Assembly (NCBI RefSeq): GCF_040643635.1
Contig: NZ_JBEYUS010000019.1
Location: forward strand, 1 to 64,000
From: Saccharopolyspora_C sp040643635
GTDB lineage: Bacteria > Actinomycetota > Actinomycetes > Mycobacteriales > Pseudonocardiaceae
Direction of reading: 5' to 3'
DNA length: 64,000 bases
Under the pieces are notes generated by a model, which saw only the letters and a list, made by a program, of their open reading frames with translations, did not search any database and was not told the origin of the DNA. The position numbers and the translations under genes were made by a program. How positions within the stretch are numbered: the first letter of the stretch is position 1; each line of letters starts with the position of its first letter. This document shows positions 8,345 through 15,964 of this stretch, in pieces.

Positions 8345-9052
8345 ATGCCAGCAGACCCGAATCCGCGCCCGCCGACGCCGCCCGATCTGCGCTGGCACGA
8401 CCTGCGCGGGACCGACCGGCCACCGACCACGCAGGCGTTCGTGCTGGACGCGCTGCGCCGGGCCATCACCACCGGTTCGCTGGCCCCGGGCAGGCCGATC
8501 CGGCAGGACGCGATCGCCCAGGAGCTCGGCGTCAGCCGCGTTCCGCTGCGGGAGGCGCTGAAGACGCTGGAGGCGGAGGGCCAGGTGGTCTACCGGCCGC
8601 ACCGCGGCTACGCGGTCGCCGAGCTCTCGCTGGACGATCTGCTGGAGGTGTACCGGCTGCGCGCGCTGCTGGAGTCGGAGGCCGCCGAGGCCGCGGCGGG
8701 CCGCTTCGAGGAGGCGGACCTGCACCGGGTCGAGGAGGCCGCGCGGGACGTGGAGCGCGCGGCGGACGCGGACGACCTGGTCGGCATGATCACGGCGAAC
8801 CGCCGGTTCCACTTCGCGCTGCTGGAGCCGTGCGGGCTGCCGCGGCTGCTGCGGATCGTGCGCACGCTGTGGGACGCGACGGACGCGTACCGGGCGGTGT
8901 ACTACAACGAGGGCGCGAACCGGGAGCGGGTGCGCGCCGAGCACGAGGCGATCCTCCGCGCGGCCACCGCGGGCGAGGCCGAGCGGCTGGTCGCGCTGCT
9001 CGACGAGCACCGGGACCACGCGGTCGCCGCACTCCGCGGCACCATCGGCTGA
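8345..9052 (+). CDS. GntR-family transcriptional regulator, FadR/FCD subfamily
   Basis: A 235-aa regulator. The N-terminal winged helix (about residues 30-95) contains LAPGRPIRQDAIAQELGVSR followed by PLREALKTLEAEG and the wing VVYRPHRGYAV. The C-terminal FCD domain is all-helical with the ligand-pocket residues typical of the family (ANRRFHFALLE and EHEAILRA). FCD proteins bind carboxylates or acyl-CoAs. It faces the CoA-transferase/gcdH operon across a 280-bp gap with a palindrome on the operon promoter, so it is the likely repressor and glutarate or glutaryl-CoA the likely inducer; that is inference. ATG 8345 follows GGCGGGAG. Confidence 0.87.
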   Translation: MPADPNPRPPTPPDLRWHDLRGTDRPPTTQAFVLDALRRAITTGSLAPGRPIRQDAIAQELGVSRVPLREALKTLEAEGQVVYRPHRGYAVAELSLDDLLEVYRLRALLESEAAEAAAGRFEEADLHRVEEAARDVERAADADDLVGMITANRRFHFALLEPCGLPRLLRIVRTLWDATDAYRAVYYNEGANRERVRAEHEAILRAATAGEAERLVALLDEHRDHAVAALRGTIG

Positions 9053-9128
9053 CCTCCGGGGCTCCGGGCGGCCCGACCACCGGTCCCACCGCAGCCCGCA
9101 GCCCCCGGCCGGCGCCTCGTCCCACCCG

Positions 9129-9294
9129 GCGGCGAAGCCGCTGCGCGGCGGCGCGCGCCCGGCACCGTGGCGGGTTCTCAGCGACTTCCTCGCGAGGACA
9201 CCGATGTCGCCGCGTGCCGGACACACAGCAGACATCGATCCCGCGGCGAGGAAACCGCTGAGGTTCCGCCACCGACCACTACGCGGCAGAAGTA
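9129..9294 (+). repeat. Dispersed hairpin element, copy B
   Basis: Second copy. The small hairpin GCGGC-gaa-GCCGC is at 9129-9141. The long stem pairs 9177-9193 (CTCAGCGACTTCCTCGC) with 9246-9262 (GCGAGGAAACCGCTGAG), 15 of 17 positions complementary. The shared TCGCGAGGACA core and the GTTCCGCCACCGACCAC right border are present. It occupies the 303-bp gap between the convergent GntR and 3-hydroxyacyl-CoA dehydrogenase genes; nothing else is visible there. Confidence 0.82.
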
Positions 9295-9355
9295 GCGAGA
9301 CAGGCGGTCAGGTTCCGCCGGCCCGGCCCGTCGCGGCAGGATCGGCGGCGGATGC

Positions 9356-10216
9356 TCAGGAGTACTCGTAGAACCCGCGGCCGGACTTCTTGCCGTACAG
9401 CCCCGCGTCCACCATCCGCTGCAGCAGCGGCGGCGCCGCGTACAGCTGCTCCTTGTACTCGTCGTACATCGAGTCGGCGATCGCCTTGAGCGTGTCCAGG
9501 CCGACCAGGTCGGCCAGCGCCAGCGGCCCCATCGGGTGGGCGCAACCGAGCACCATGCCGTTGTCGATGTCCTCGGCCGCGGCGATGCCGCTCTCGAACA
9601 TCCGGACCGCGGAGAGCAGGTACGGCACCAGGAGCGCGTTCACCACGAACCCGGAGCGGTCCTGGGCGCGGATGGTCTGCTTGCCGAGCCCGTCGGTGGC
9701 GAACTCGGCGGCCCGCCGCACCGTGTCCTCGGAGGTGACCAGCGAGGGCACCAGTTCGACGAGCTTGAGCACCGGAACCGGGTTGAAGAAGTGCACGCCG
9801 ATGACCTGCGCGGGCCGCGAGGTGGCGGCGGCGAGCTTCGCGATCGGGATCGAAGAGGTGTTGGAGGCGAGGATCGCGTCCGGGTCGGTGAGGACCCGGT
9901 CGAGTTCGGCGAACACCCCGGTCTTGAGCTGCTCGTTCTCGGCGATGGCCTCGATGACGAGCTGGCGGTCCGCGAGTTCGGCGAGCTCGGTGGTGAACCG
10001 GAGGCGGCCGAGCGCGGCGTCCCGGTCGGCTTCGGCGAGCTTGCCGCGGCCGACGGCGCGGTCCAGGGACTTGGTGATGCGGGCTCGACCCGCTTCGGCG
10101 GCCTGCTCGCTGACCTCCGAGACGATGACGTCCAGTCCACTGCGAGCGCTGACTTCGGCGATGCCCGCCCCCATCAGTCCGGAGCCCACCACGCCTACGC
10201 GTTCGATTCCCGTCAC
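9356..10216 (-). CDS. 3-hydroxybutyryl-CoA / 3-hydroxyacyl-CoA dehydrogenase
   Basis: A 286-aa monofunctional 3-hydroxyacyl-CoA dehydrogenase of the FadB2/Hbd type. It has an N-terminal Rossmann motif VGVVGSGLMGAGIAE, IEAIAENEQLK, ASNTSSIPI, and the catalytic region GVHFFNPVPVLKLVELV with the His-Glu pair. The C-terminal dimerisation domain includes GFVVNALLVPYL and HPMGPLALADLVGLD. It converts (S)-3-hydroxyacyl-CoA to the 3-oxo form with NAD(P)+, the step after crotonyl-CoA hydration, so it could complete the glutaryl-CoA route encoded just upstream. The GTG at 10216 is chosen because GGAAGGA lies eight bases upstream; longer in-frame extensions lack homology. Confidence 0.88.
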   Translation of the reverse strand: MTGIERVGVVGSGLMGAGIAEVSARSGLDVIVSEVSEQAAEAGRARITKSLDRAVGRGKLAEADRDAALGRLRFTTELAELADRQLVIEAIAENEQLKTGVFAELDRVLTDPDAILASNTSSIPIAKLAAATSRPAQVIGVHFFNPVPVLKLVELVPSLVTSEDTVRRAAEFATDGLGKQTIRAQDRSGFVVNALLVPYLLSAVRMFESGIAAAEDIDNGMVLGCAHPMGPLALADLVGLDTLKAIADSMYDEYKEQLYAAPPLLQRMVDAGLYGKKSGRGFYEYS

Positions 10217-10362
10217 CACACCGATCCTTCCGTCCGACTGCGTCGTCGGGTCGTGCTCGACCGACGCGGCGATGATGCCAAAGGGAACGGTGACCGGCGG
10301 GTCCAAGGTGCTGTAGGACACGGGATCCGGGAAGCGTCGTGGTTCGCTCCGGGCGCTTCGAA

Positions 10363-10394
10363 GAAGTCGGGCCGCAGTGCTCCGGCCCGACTTC
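10363..10394. other. Perfect 12-bp hairpin in a divergent intergenic gap
   Basis: GAAGTCGGGCCG and CGGCCCGACTTC form a perfect stem with an 8-nt loop. It lies in the 359-bp gap between the divergent dehydrogenase and HTH genes, an odd place for a terminator. No gene is visible in this gap; an untranslated RNA or leader structure is possible. Confidence 0.5.
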
Positions 10395-10575
10395 TCCACT
10401 CCCCGAAAGCCCCCGAGCTCCCCGAAAGCCCCCCGCCTCACACCCTGACCCCCCAGGGTTCCATCATCGTATATCAACAGCGGCGGACAGATCCACTACT
10501 TCCGCCCACCGGTGTGGACGAGATCATCACGACATCGGCGGTGTCGCGGAGATCGCGACCCCTTACAGTCGAGGC

Positions 10576-11070
10576 GTGCCCCACCCATCCGGCTCCGACT
10601 CCACCGACGCCCCCGAGGACCAGGTCTCGGGGAGTTCCATCAGCGTGCACGTGTTCGCCGAGCGCCTCACCGAACTGCTGGCGGCGCAGCCCGATCCGGA
10701 GACGGGGAAGCCGTACGGCAGCGAGCGGATGGCGGGACTGCTGACCGCGCGCGGGGTGCGGATGTCCGGCACGCACATGTGGCACCTGCGCACCGGCCGC
10801 GCGGTTCCGCGGCTCACCGAGGTGGTGGCGTTCGCCGAGTTCTTCGGCGTGGGCCTGGACTTCTTCGACCCGGCGATCGCGCCGGAGCTGCTGGCGCAGT
10901 GGCGGCTGGCCGGGCAGTTGCGCAGCCACGGCGTGGAGGAGGTGGCGCTGCGCCAGCTCACCGACCAGTTCCCGGAGCAGGACCGGCAGCACGTGGCGGA
11001 CGCGATCCTCGGGGTGCTGCACGGTTTCAAGGCGTTGCGCGCCGCGGACCAGCAGCCGGAGCAGCGGTGA
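10576..11070 (+). CDS. XRE-like helix-turn-helix regulator
   Basis: A 164-aa protein with an HTH-like region near residues 40-95 (ERMAGLLTARGVRMSGTHMW, then GRAVPRLTEVVAFAEFFGV) and a helical C-terminus. It is the first gene of a coupled cassette with an ImmA/IrrE-type protease. In such pairs the HTH protein is usually the repressor and the substrate of the protease. There is no Shine-Dalgarno before GTG 10576, but TACAGT ends six bases upstream, so the message is probably leaderless. Its stop overlaps the next start (GTGA). DNA target and signal are unknown. Confidence 0.75.
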   Translation: MPHPSGSDSTDAPEDQVSGSSISVHVFAERLTELLAAQPDPETGKPYGSERMAGLLTARGVRMSGTHMWHLRTGRAVPRLTEVVAFAEFFGVGLDFFDPAIAPELLAQWRLAGQLRSHGVEEVALRQLTDQFPEQDRQHVADAILGVLHGFKALRAADQQPEQR

Positions 11071-11615
11071 GGCTGCTGGTGTGGGACGAGGGGCCGAGCC
11101 GGAGTTCGCGCTGGTTGCTGCGCAGGCGCAGCGGGAAGCGGCTGGACGCGCTGGGCCTGCCGCGCCGGTTCACCGCGCAGCAGCTGCTGGAGCGGGCGCG
11201 CGAGCACCTGGGCCGGGACATCTACTTCGCGGCCGTGGAGCTGCCGCCGCGCGCGCCGAGCGGGCTGGCGCTGCTGCCGGAGGGCTGCGTGATCATCATC
11301 GCGGACGCGCGCACCACCCGCTGGCACCGCTGGCACATCTGGTTGCATGAGCTGATGCACCTGCTGTGGGGCCACGTGGGCCGGCCGCTGTCGGATCCGG
11401 CTCCGGCGTTGCGCTCGCTGTTCGGGGGCCTGCCGCCGGAGGTGCTGGACCGGGTGCTGACCCGCACCGGCTGCTCGGCGCACGAGGAGGCCGCGGCCGA
11501 GATGATGGCGTCGGTGGCGATGCGCCGGATCAGCTCGTGGGAACCGCCGCAGGCGCAGCAGGTTCCCGACGAGGCGCGGGAGATCCTGCACCGCTTCCAG
11601 TCGACCCTCGGGTGA
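11067..11615 (+). CDS. ImmA/IrrE-like HExxH metallopeptidase (DUF955-like)
   Basis: A 182-aa protein with a clear zinc-peptidase site, H94-E-L-M-H98, in the segment WLHELMHLLWGH, followed by a helical region with the acidic EEAAAEMMA segment expected of ImmA/IrrE proteins. Known members cleave a partner HTH repressor in response to a signal such as DNA damage or a peptide. The gene starts at GTG 11067 within the last codons of the HTH gene (4-bp overlap), which supports a functional pair. In actinobacterial annotation such proteins are sometimes named toxins; nothing here shows toxicity. Confidence 0.78.
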   Translation: MRLLVWDEGPSRSSRWLLRRRSGKRLDALGLPRRFTAQQLLERAREHLGRDIYFAAVELPPRAPSGLALLPEGCVIIIADARTTRWHRWHIWLHELMHLLWGHVGRPLSDPAPALRSLFGGLPPEVLDRVLTRTGCSAHEEAAAEMMASVAMRRISSWEPPQAQQVPDEAREILHRFQSTLG

Positions 11616-11619
11616 TCGG

Positions 11620-12840
11620 GTGTTCGCCGTCGTCTACCCGTTGGCGCTGCTGCTGCAGTTGAGCGCGTTCGCGTGGAAGCTGCGCGATTTCCTGCGCGAT
11701 CCGCGGGATCCGCGGCTCGGCGCGATCACCTTGGCGCTGCTGTTCGTGGCGTGCGGGTTCAACTTCGCGATCCCCGGGGTGTACCTGGCGGTCGGTGCCG
11801 CGTCGGGGGTGCCGAACCTGTCGACGTTGGCGGTGTACTCGTCGATCGTGCTGTGCACCGCCTCGTTGCAGGTGTGCTCGGTGAACTTGGCGCGGCCCCG
11901 GGAGGAGGCGCAGCCGGCGGGCCGGGTGCTGGTGCTGGGCACGGCGGCGGTGCTGCTGGTGCTGGCCGGGACGTTCGCGCTGGCGCCGGTGCACGACGAG
12001 CCGCACGTGCTGGACTTCGACGCGCACTACTCGGGCGTGCCCGCGGTGGTCGGGTTCCTGGCGGTGTACCTGGGCGCGTATTCGGTGGGGCTGGTGCGCA
12101 GCGCGCTGATCTGCCTGCGGATCCGGCCGCACGCGCGGGAGCGCTGGTTGCGGCGGGGCGTGTCGCTGGTGCCGGTGGGCGTGCTGTTCGGCCTGGGCTA
12201 TTCGGTGCTGAAGGTGGTCGCGGTGGCGGGCACCTGGCTCGGTGCGGACCTGGATGCGGTGAGCACAGTGGCGGCGCCGCTGAGCGCGACGGTCGGGGCG
12301 AGCGTGATGGCGGTGGGCTACGTGCTGCCGTCGGTGCCGCGGTTGCTGCGGCGGTGGCGGGCGCGCCGCTACCTGCGCCCGCTGTTGAAGGCGTTGCGGC
12401 CGCTGGATCCGGATCTGGTGCGCAACACGCGTTCGGAGTCGGCGGAGTACCGCTGGCTGATCGCCACCGATGACCTGCTGCGCGAGCTACGGCCCTACCT
12501 CGATCCGGCGGTGGTGCCGGTGGCGGAGCGGCATGCGGACCGTGCGGGCCTCACCGGTGAGCAGCGGGCGGCGACCGTCGAGGCGGCGCGGATCGCGGCC
12601 GGATTGCGCGCGCACGCGGCCGGGCGGCGGCCCGGTTCGGGCAGCGACATGATCCGCGAGGACTCCGGGATGGACGGTTCGGCGGCGGCGGTGTGGCGGT
12701 TCCCGGAGCAGGACCCGCACCGCGACTTGGCGGAGGAGTTGCACTGGTCGTGCCTGATCGGCAAGGCGTTCCAGGAACCGCACCCGGTGGTGCGGGACGT
12801 GCTGGCGGAGCTGGACGAGGACCGGAGCCCGGCGCCGTGA
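11620..12840 (+). CDS. MAB_1171c-type integral membrane protein
   Basis: A 406-aa protein with about seven predicted membrane helices in residues 1-250 and a soluble helical C-terminus. From memory it resembles the MAB_1171c family, labelled a putative transporter and usually found beside HTH/ImmA genes in actinobacteria. No transport motif is visible. The C-terminal part has conserved-looking TRSESAEYRWLIATDDLLRE and an ELHWSCLIGKAF segment. The GTG start is 4 bp after the protease stop, and its own stop overlaps the P450 start (GTGA). Context suggests membrane sensing or signalling rather than bulk transport; that is speculation. Confidence 0.7.
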   Translation: MFAVVYPLALLLQLSAFAWKLRDFLRDPRDPRLGAITLALLFVACGFNFAIPGVYLAVGAASGVPNLSTLAVYSSIVLCTASLQVCSVNLARPREEAQPAGRVLVLGTAAVLLVLAGTFALAPVHDEPHVLDFDAHYSGVPAVVGFLAVYLGAYSVGLVRSALICLRIRPHARERWLRRGVSLVPVGVLFGLGYSVLKVVAVAGTWLGADLDAVSTVAAPLSATVGASVMAVGYVLPSVPRLLRRWRARRYLRPLLKALRPLDPDLVRNTRSESAEYRWLIATDDLLRELRPYLDPAVVPVAERHADRAGLTGEQRAATVEAARIAAGLRAHAAGRRPGSGSDMIREDSGMDGSAAAVWRFPEQDPHRDLAEELHWSCLIGKAFQEPHPVVRDVLAELDEDRSPAP

Positions 12841-13970
12841 CCGATCCGTTCACCGCGCCCGACCCGTTCGAGGCGCTGGCGGAGCTGCGCGCGGCCGGAC
12901 CGGTGCACCGGGTGTCCACTCCGGACGGTCCGGGCGCGTGGCTGGTGACCCGGTACGCGGAGGTGCGGGCCGCGCTGGGCGATCAGCGGCTGGCGCTGAA
13001 CCGCTCGCACTCGCACGGCGCGGACTACGCGGGTTTCGACCTGCCACCGCAGCTGGACGCGCACCTGCTCAACAGCGATCCGCCGCGGCACACCCGGTTG
13101 CGGCGGCAGATCGCGCCGAGCTTCACCGCGCAGCGGGTGCGCGAGCTGGCGCCGCAGGTGCAGCAGGTCGCCGAGCGGCTGGCGGCGGCGCTGCCGGACG
13201 AGGTGGACCTGGTCGCGGAGTTCGCGGTCCCGCTGCCGGTGCGGGTGATCGCGGAGCTGCTGCCGCTGCCGGAGCAGGCGCGCGCCGAGTTCACCGGCTG
13301 GGCGGATGCGCTGCTGCGCCACGCCCCCGGCGCGGAGCCGCGGGCGCGGGACACGATGCGGGACATGCGCCGGATCATCGGCGGCGCGCTGGGTTCGGCG
13401 CCGCCCGCGGGGTCGCTGCTGTCGGGGCTGCTGGCGGCCCGCGCCGGGGGCGAGCTGGACGACGACGAGCTGACCAGCATGGTGTTCTACCTGCTGTTCG
13501 TCTGGTACGAGATCATGGTGCACGCGGTGTCGGCCGCGGTGCTGCGGCTGCTGGGCGCGGAGCCCGCACTGCTGGACTCCGGCGTGGAGGAGGTGCTGCG
13601 CTGCCACCCGCCGCAGCTGCTGGCGGCGCCGCGCTACCCGCTGTCGGACCTGGAGATCGGCGGGGTTCCGGTGCGCGCCGGGGACACGCTGCTGCTGTCG
13701 CTGGCGTCGGCGAACCGGGACGAGCGGGTGTTCGCGGACGCGGCGGTGTTCCGCCCGGAGCGCTCGCCGAACCCGCACCTGAGCTTGGGCCACGGCATCC
13801 ACTCGTGCCCGGCTTCGGCGTTGACCAGGGTGATCGCGGCGAGCGCGGTGCGGGCGCTGCGGGCGCGGCGGCCGGGGTTGTCGCTGGACGTTCCCGCGGA
13901 GTCCGCGACGTGGCGCGGCAACTTCCGGCACCGGGGCCCTGCGGAACTGGTGGCGCGAGTGCGCCGCTGA
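12837..13970 (+). CDS. Cytochrome P450 with atypical I-helix and haem motif
   Basis: A 377-aa cytochrome P450-fold protein. The ExxR pair is E252/R255 in VEEVLRCHPP and the haem-ligand Cys324 sits in LGHGIHSCPAS, where the usual Phe is Leu and the usual Gly after Cys is Pro-Ala. The I-helix has VWYEIM (222-227) in place of AGxET, so the acid is kept but the oxygen-activating Thr is Ile226. It may still bind haem, but normal monooxygenase chemistry is doubtful. It is translationally coupled to the membrane-protein gene, so it works with the HTH/protease cassette rather than with rox, which has its own regulatory element after a 110-bp gap. Confidence 0.8.
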   Translation: MTDPFTAPDPFEALAELRAAGPVHRVSTPDGPGAWLVTRYAEVRAALGDQRLALNRSHSHGADYAGFDLPPQLDAHLLNSDPPRHTRLRRQIAPSFTAQRVRELAPQVQQVAERLAAALPDEVDLVAEFAVPLPVRVIAELLPLPEQARAEFTGWADALLRHAPGAEPRARDTMRDMRRIIGGALGSAPPAGSLLSGLLAARAGGELDDDELTSMVFYLLFVWYEIMVHAVSAAVLRLLGAEPALLDSGVEEVLRCHPPQLLAAPRYPLSDLEIGGVPVRAGDTLLLSLASANRDERVFADAAVFRPERSPNPHLSLGHGIHSCPASALTRVIAASAVRALRARRPGLSLDVPAESATWRGNFRHRGPAELVARVRR

Positions 13971-14013
13971 CGCGGGTCGTCCTCCCCGCCTGTTTCAAGG
14001 TATAGCGCACCCC

Positions 14014-14033
14014 GGGGCTTGTGGCAAGACCCC
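14014..14033 (+). promoter_or_regulatory. Rifamycin-associated-element-like inverted repeat upstream of rox
   Basis: The 20-mer GGGGCTTG-TGG-CAAGACCCC is an inverted repeat with one bulged A, 48 bp before the rox start. It closely matches my recollection of the rifamycin-associated element (RAE) found before rifampicin-inactivation genes in actinomycetes. A TATAGC at 14001-14006 is a plausible -10 box just upstream. Confidence 0.75.
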
Positions 14034-14080
14034 GGCACCCCCGCACACTGTGCCTCTCAACTGGGCGAACAGGGGGTTCG

Positions 14081-15541
14081 ATGATCGACGTCATCGTGGT
14101 CGGCGGGGGTCCGACGGGGTTGCTGCTCGCGGCGGAGCTGCGGCTGCGCGGGGTGCGCGTGGTGCTGCTGGAGCGGAACGCGGAGCCGGTGCGGGAGGCG
14201 CGGGCGCTGGGCCTGCACGCGCGCAGCGCGGAGGTGCTGGACCAGCGCGGGATGCTGGAGCCGTTCCTCGAACACGGGACGCAGGTCACGGCGGGCGGGT
14301 TCTTCGCGGCCCTGGGCACCCGCTGGCCGGAGGGCATGGACACCGCGCACGCGTACGTGCTGGCGATTCCGCAGGACCGGACGGAACGCCTGCTCACCGA
14401 GCACGCGGAGCGGGTCGGCGTGGACTTCCGCCGCGGCAGCGAGCTGGTGGGGCTGGCGCAGGACGCCGACGGCGTCACCGCGGAGCTCGCGGGCGGCGGG
14501 CGGCTCCGCGCGCGCTACCTGGTGGGCTGCGACGGCGGCCGCAGCGCGGTGCGCAAGCTGCTCGGCGTCGGCTTCCCCGGCGAACCGTCCCGGGTGGACA
14601 CGTTGATCTCCGAGTGCGAACTGGCGGTCGGGCCGGAGGAGCTGGCGGCGAAGGTCGCCGAGGCCCGCAAGACCCAGTTCCGGTTCGGCGCGATGCCCCG
14701 CGGCGAGGGCCTGTACCGGGTGATCGTGCCCGCGGCGGGCGTGGCCGAGGACCGGTCGGTGCCGCCGACGATGGCCGAGCTGCGGGAGCGGCTGCGCGCG
14801 GTCGCGGGCACCGATTTCGGGGCGCACTCGCCGCGTTCGCTGTCCCGCTTCGGCGACGGCACCCGGCTCGCCGAGCGGTACCGGGACGGCCGGGTGCTGC
14901 TGGCGGGCGATGCGGCGCACGTGCACCCGCCGACCGGCGGGATGGGCATGAACACCGGTCTGCAGGACGCGTTCAACCTGGGCTGGAAGCTGGCGGCCGC
15001 GGTGGGTGGCCGGGCTCCGGCGGGGCTGCTGGACAGCTACGAGGCGGAGCGGCGCCCGGTGGCCGCCGAGGTGCTGGAGCTGACCCGCGCGCAGATGGAG
15101 CTGCTGCTGCCGGAGCCGGGGCCGCGGGCGGTGCGCAAGGTGCTCGCGGACCTGGTCGAGTTCGAGGAGGTGAACCGCTACCTGATCGAGAAGGTCACGG
15201 CGATCGGGATCCACTACGACTTCGGGGAACCCGCCGCAGGAGGCGAAGAGCCCGGATCCGGGAGCCGAAACCCGTTGGTGGGCAAGCGGATGCGCGACGT
15301 CGAGCTGAAGCGGGGCCGGTTGTACCGGCTGCTGCACGGCGGGCGCGGCCTGCTGCTGGACCAGACCGGCGAGTTCTCCGCGGCAGGCTGGGCGGACCGC
15401 GTGGACCACGTCGTCGACGCGAGCGAGGAGCTGGACGTCCCGGCGCTGCTGCTCCGCCCGGACGGCCACATCGCGTGGGCGGGCGACGACCGGGACGCCC
15501 TGCGCGAAGCACTCACCCGCTGGTTCGGCACCCCGGCCTGA
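14081..15541 (+). CDS. rox: Rifampicin monooxygenase (FAD-dependent)
   Basis: A 486-aa class A flavoprotein monooxygenase that matches Rox. It begins IDVIVVGGGPTGLLLAAELR (GxGxxG for FAD), carries LGLHARSAEVLDQRG, the CDGGRSAVRKLLG motif, and GDAAHVHPPTGGMGMNTGLQ with the GD motif. The C-terminal thioredoxin-like part has GGRGLLLDQTG and EELDVPALLLRPDGHIAW. Rox hydroxylates the rifamycin naphthyl chromophore at N2 and linearises the drug. ATG 14081 has AGGGGG upstream. An RAE-like inverted repeat precedes it, which fits rifamycin-inducible expression. Related aromatic hydroxylases are the alternative, but the motif run favours Rox. Confidence 0.88.
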   Translation: MIDVIVVGGGPTGLLLAAELRLRGVRVVLLERNAEPVREARALGLHARSAEVLDQRGMLEPFLEHGTQVTAGGFFAALGTRWPEGMDTAHAYVLAIPQDRTERLLTEHAERVGVDFRRGSELVGLAQDADGVTAELAGGGRLRARYLVGCDGGRSAVRKLLGVGFPGEPSRVDTLISECELAVGPEELAAKVAEARKTQFRFGAMPRGEGLYRVIVPAAGVAEDRSVPPTMAELRERLRAVAGTDFGAHSPRSLSRFGDGTRLAERYRDGRVLLAGDAAHVHPPTGGMGMNTGLQDAFNLGWKLAAAVGGRAPAGLLDSYEAERRPVAAEVLELTRAQMELLLPEPGPRAVRKVLADLVEFEEVNRYLIEKVTAIGIHYDFGEPAAGGEEPGSGSRNPLVGKRMRDVELKRGRLYRLLHGGRGLLLDQTGEFSAAGWADRVDHVVDASEELDVPALLLRPDGHIAWAGDDRDALREALTRWFGTPA

Positions 15542-15964
15542 TCGGCGCCACGGGTACACGTCGCGGCGGCGTGCGCCCGCGGGGCCGACAGGTGCTCCGT
15601 CCCCCTTCGGGCTACCGCAGTCCGCCCGCTGGACACGTCGTATCGGCGACCGCGCCGGAATCGAATGTGCGCGCACCCCGGCGATCGCTCGACTTGAGCA
15701 TCGGAATCAACGATGCGAGGTTTATTCGCAAGTCGAAATTTCCCAATCTTGCTGATCTTTTATACCACCAACCGCTTATACCGTTAAGTATATTCCGGCC
15801 ACTATGGTCGCCGCAGTCCGACCACGCGGCAGTCGATACGGAAATCGAACCACCCAAAACCGTTCGACGCGACTCATCGCACGGTTACACTGCTGCGAAT
15901 CGGGCCACCCGAAAGCGGAGAACAAGGCTCGATCCATCCACGTGGAACAGTTGGAGGGTTCAGC
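15542..15964 (+). other. AT-rich leader before the vWA-PP2C-kinase operon
   Basis: This 423-bp gap holds no supported gene. Between about 15715 and 15800 it is conspicuously AT-rich (TTTATTCG, CTTTTATACC, GCTTATACCGTTAAGTATATT) compared with the rest of the window. Several -10-like TATACC/TTATAC strings are present, so it is probably the promoter region of the triad and perhaps a trace of foreign origin. No clear operator stands out. Confidence 0.55.

Noticed and set aside
5693..9235. One continuous 1180-codon minus-strand frame covering the CoA-transferase/dehydrogenase region
   Set aside because: Only the last 393 codons encode the acyl-CoA dehydrogenase; the rest is antisense or out-of-frame Arg/Pro-rich noise overlapping real genes.
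12837..15541. P450 and flavin monooxygenase as a biosynthetic gene cluster
   Set aside because: The P450 belongs to the HTH/protease cassette, and rox has its own RAE-like element and resistance-type sequence; no scaffold enzyme is present.
15612..15857. 81-codon minus-strand frame before the vWA gene
   Set aside because: No ribosome site, atypical codon use and no recognisable motif; the region looks like a promoter.
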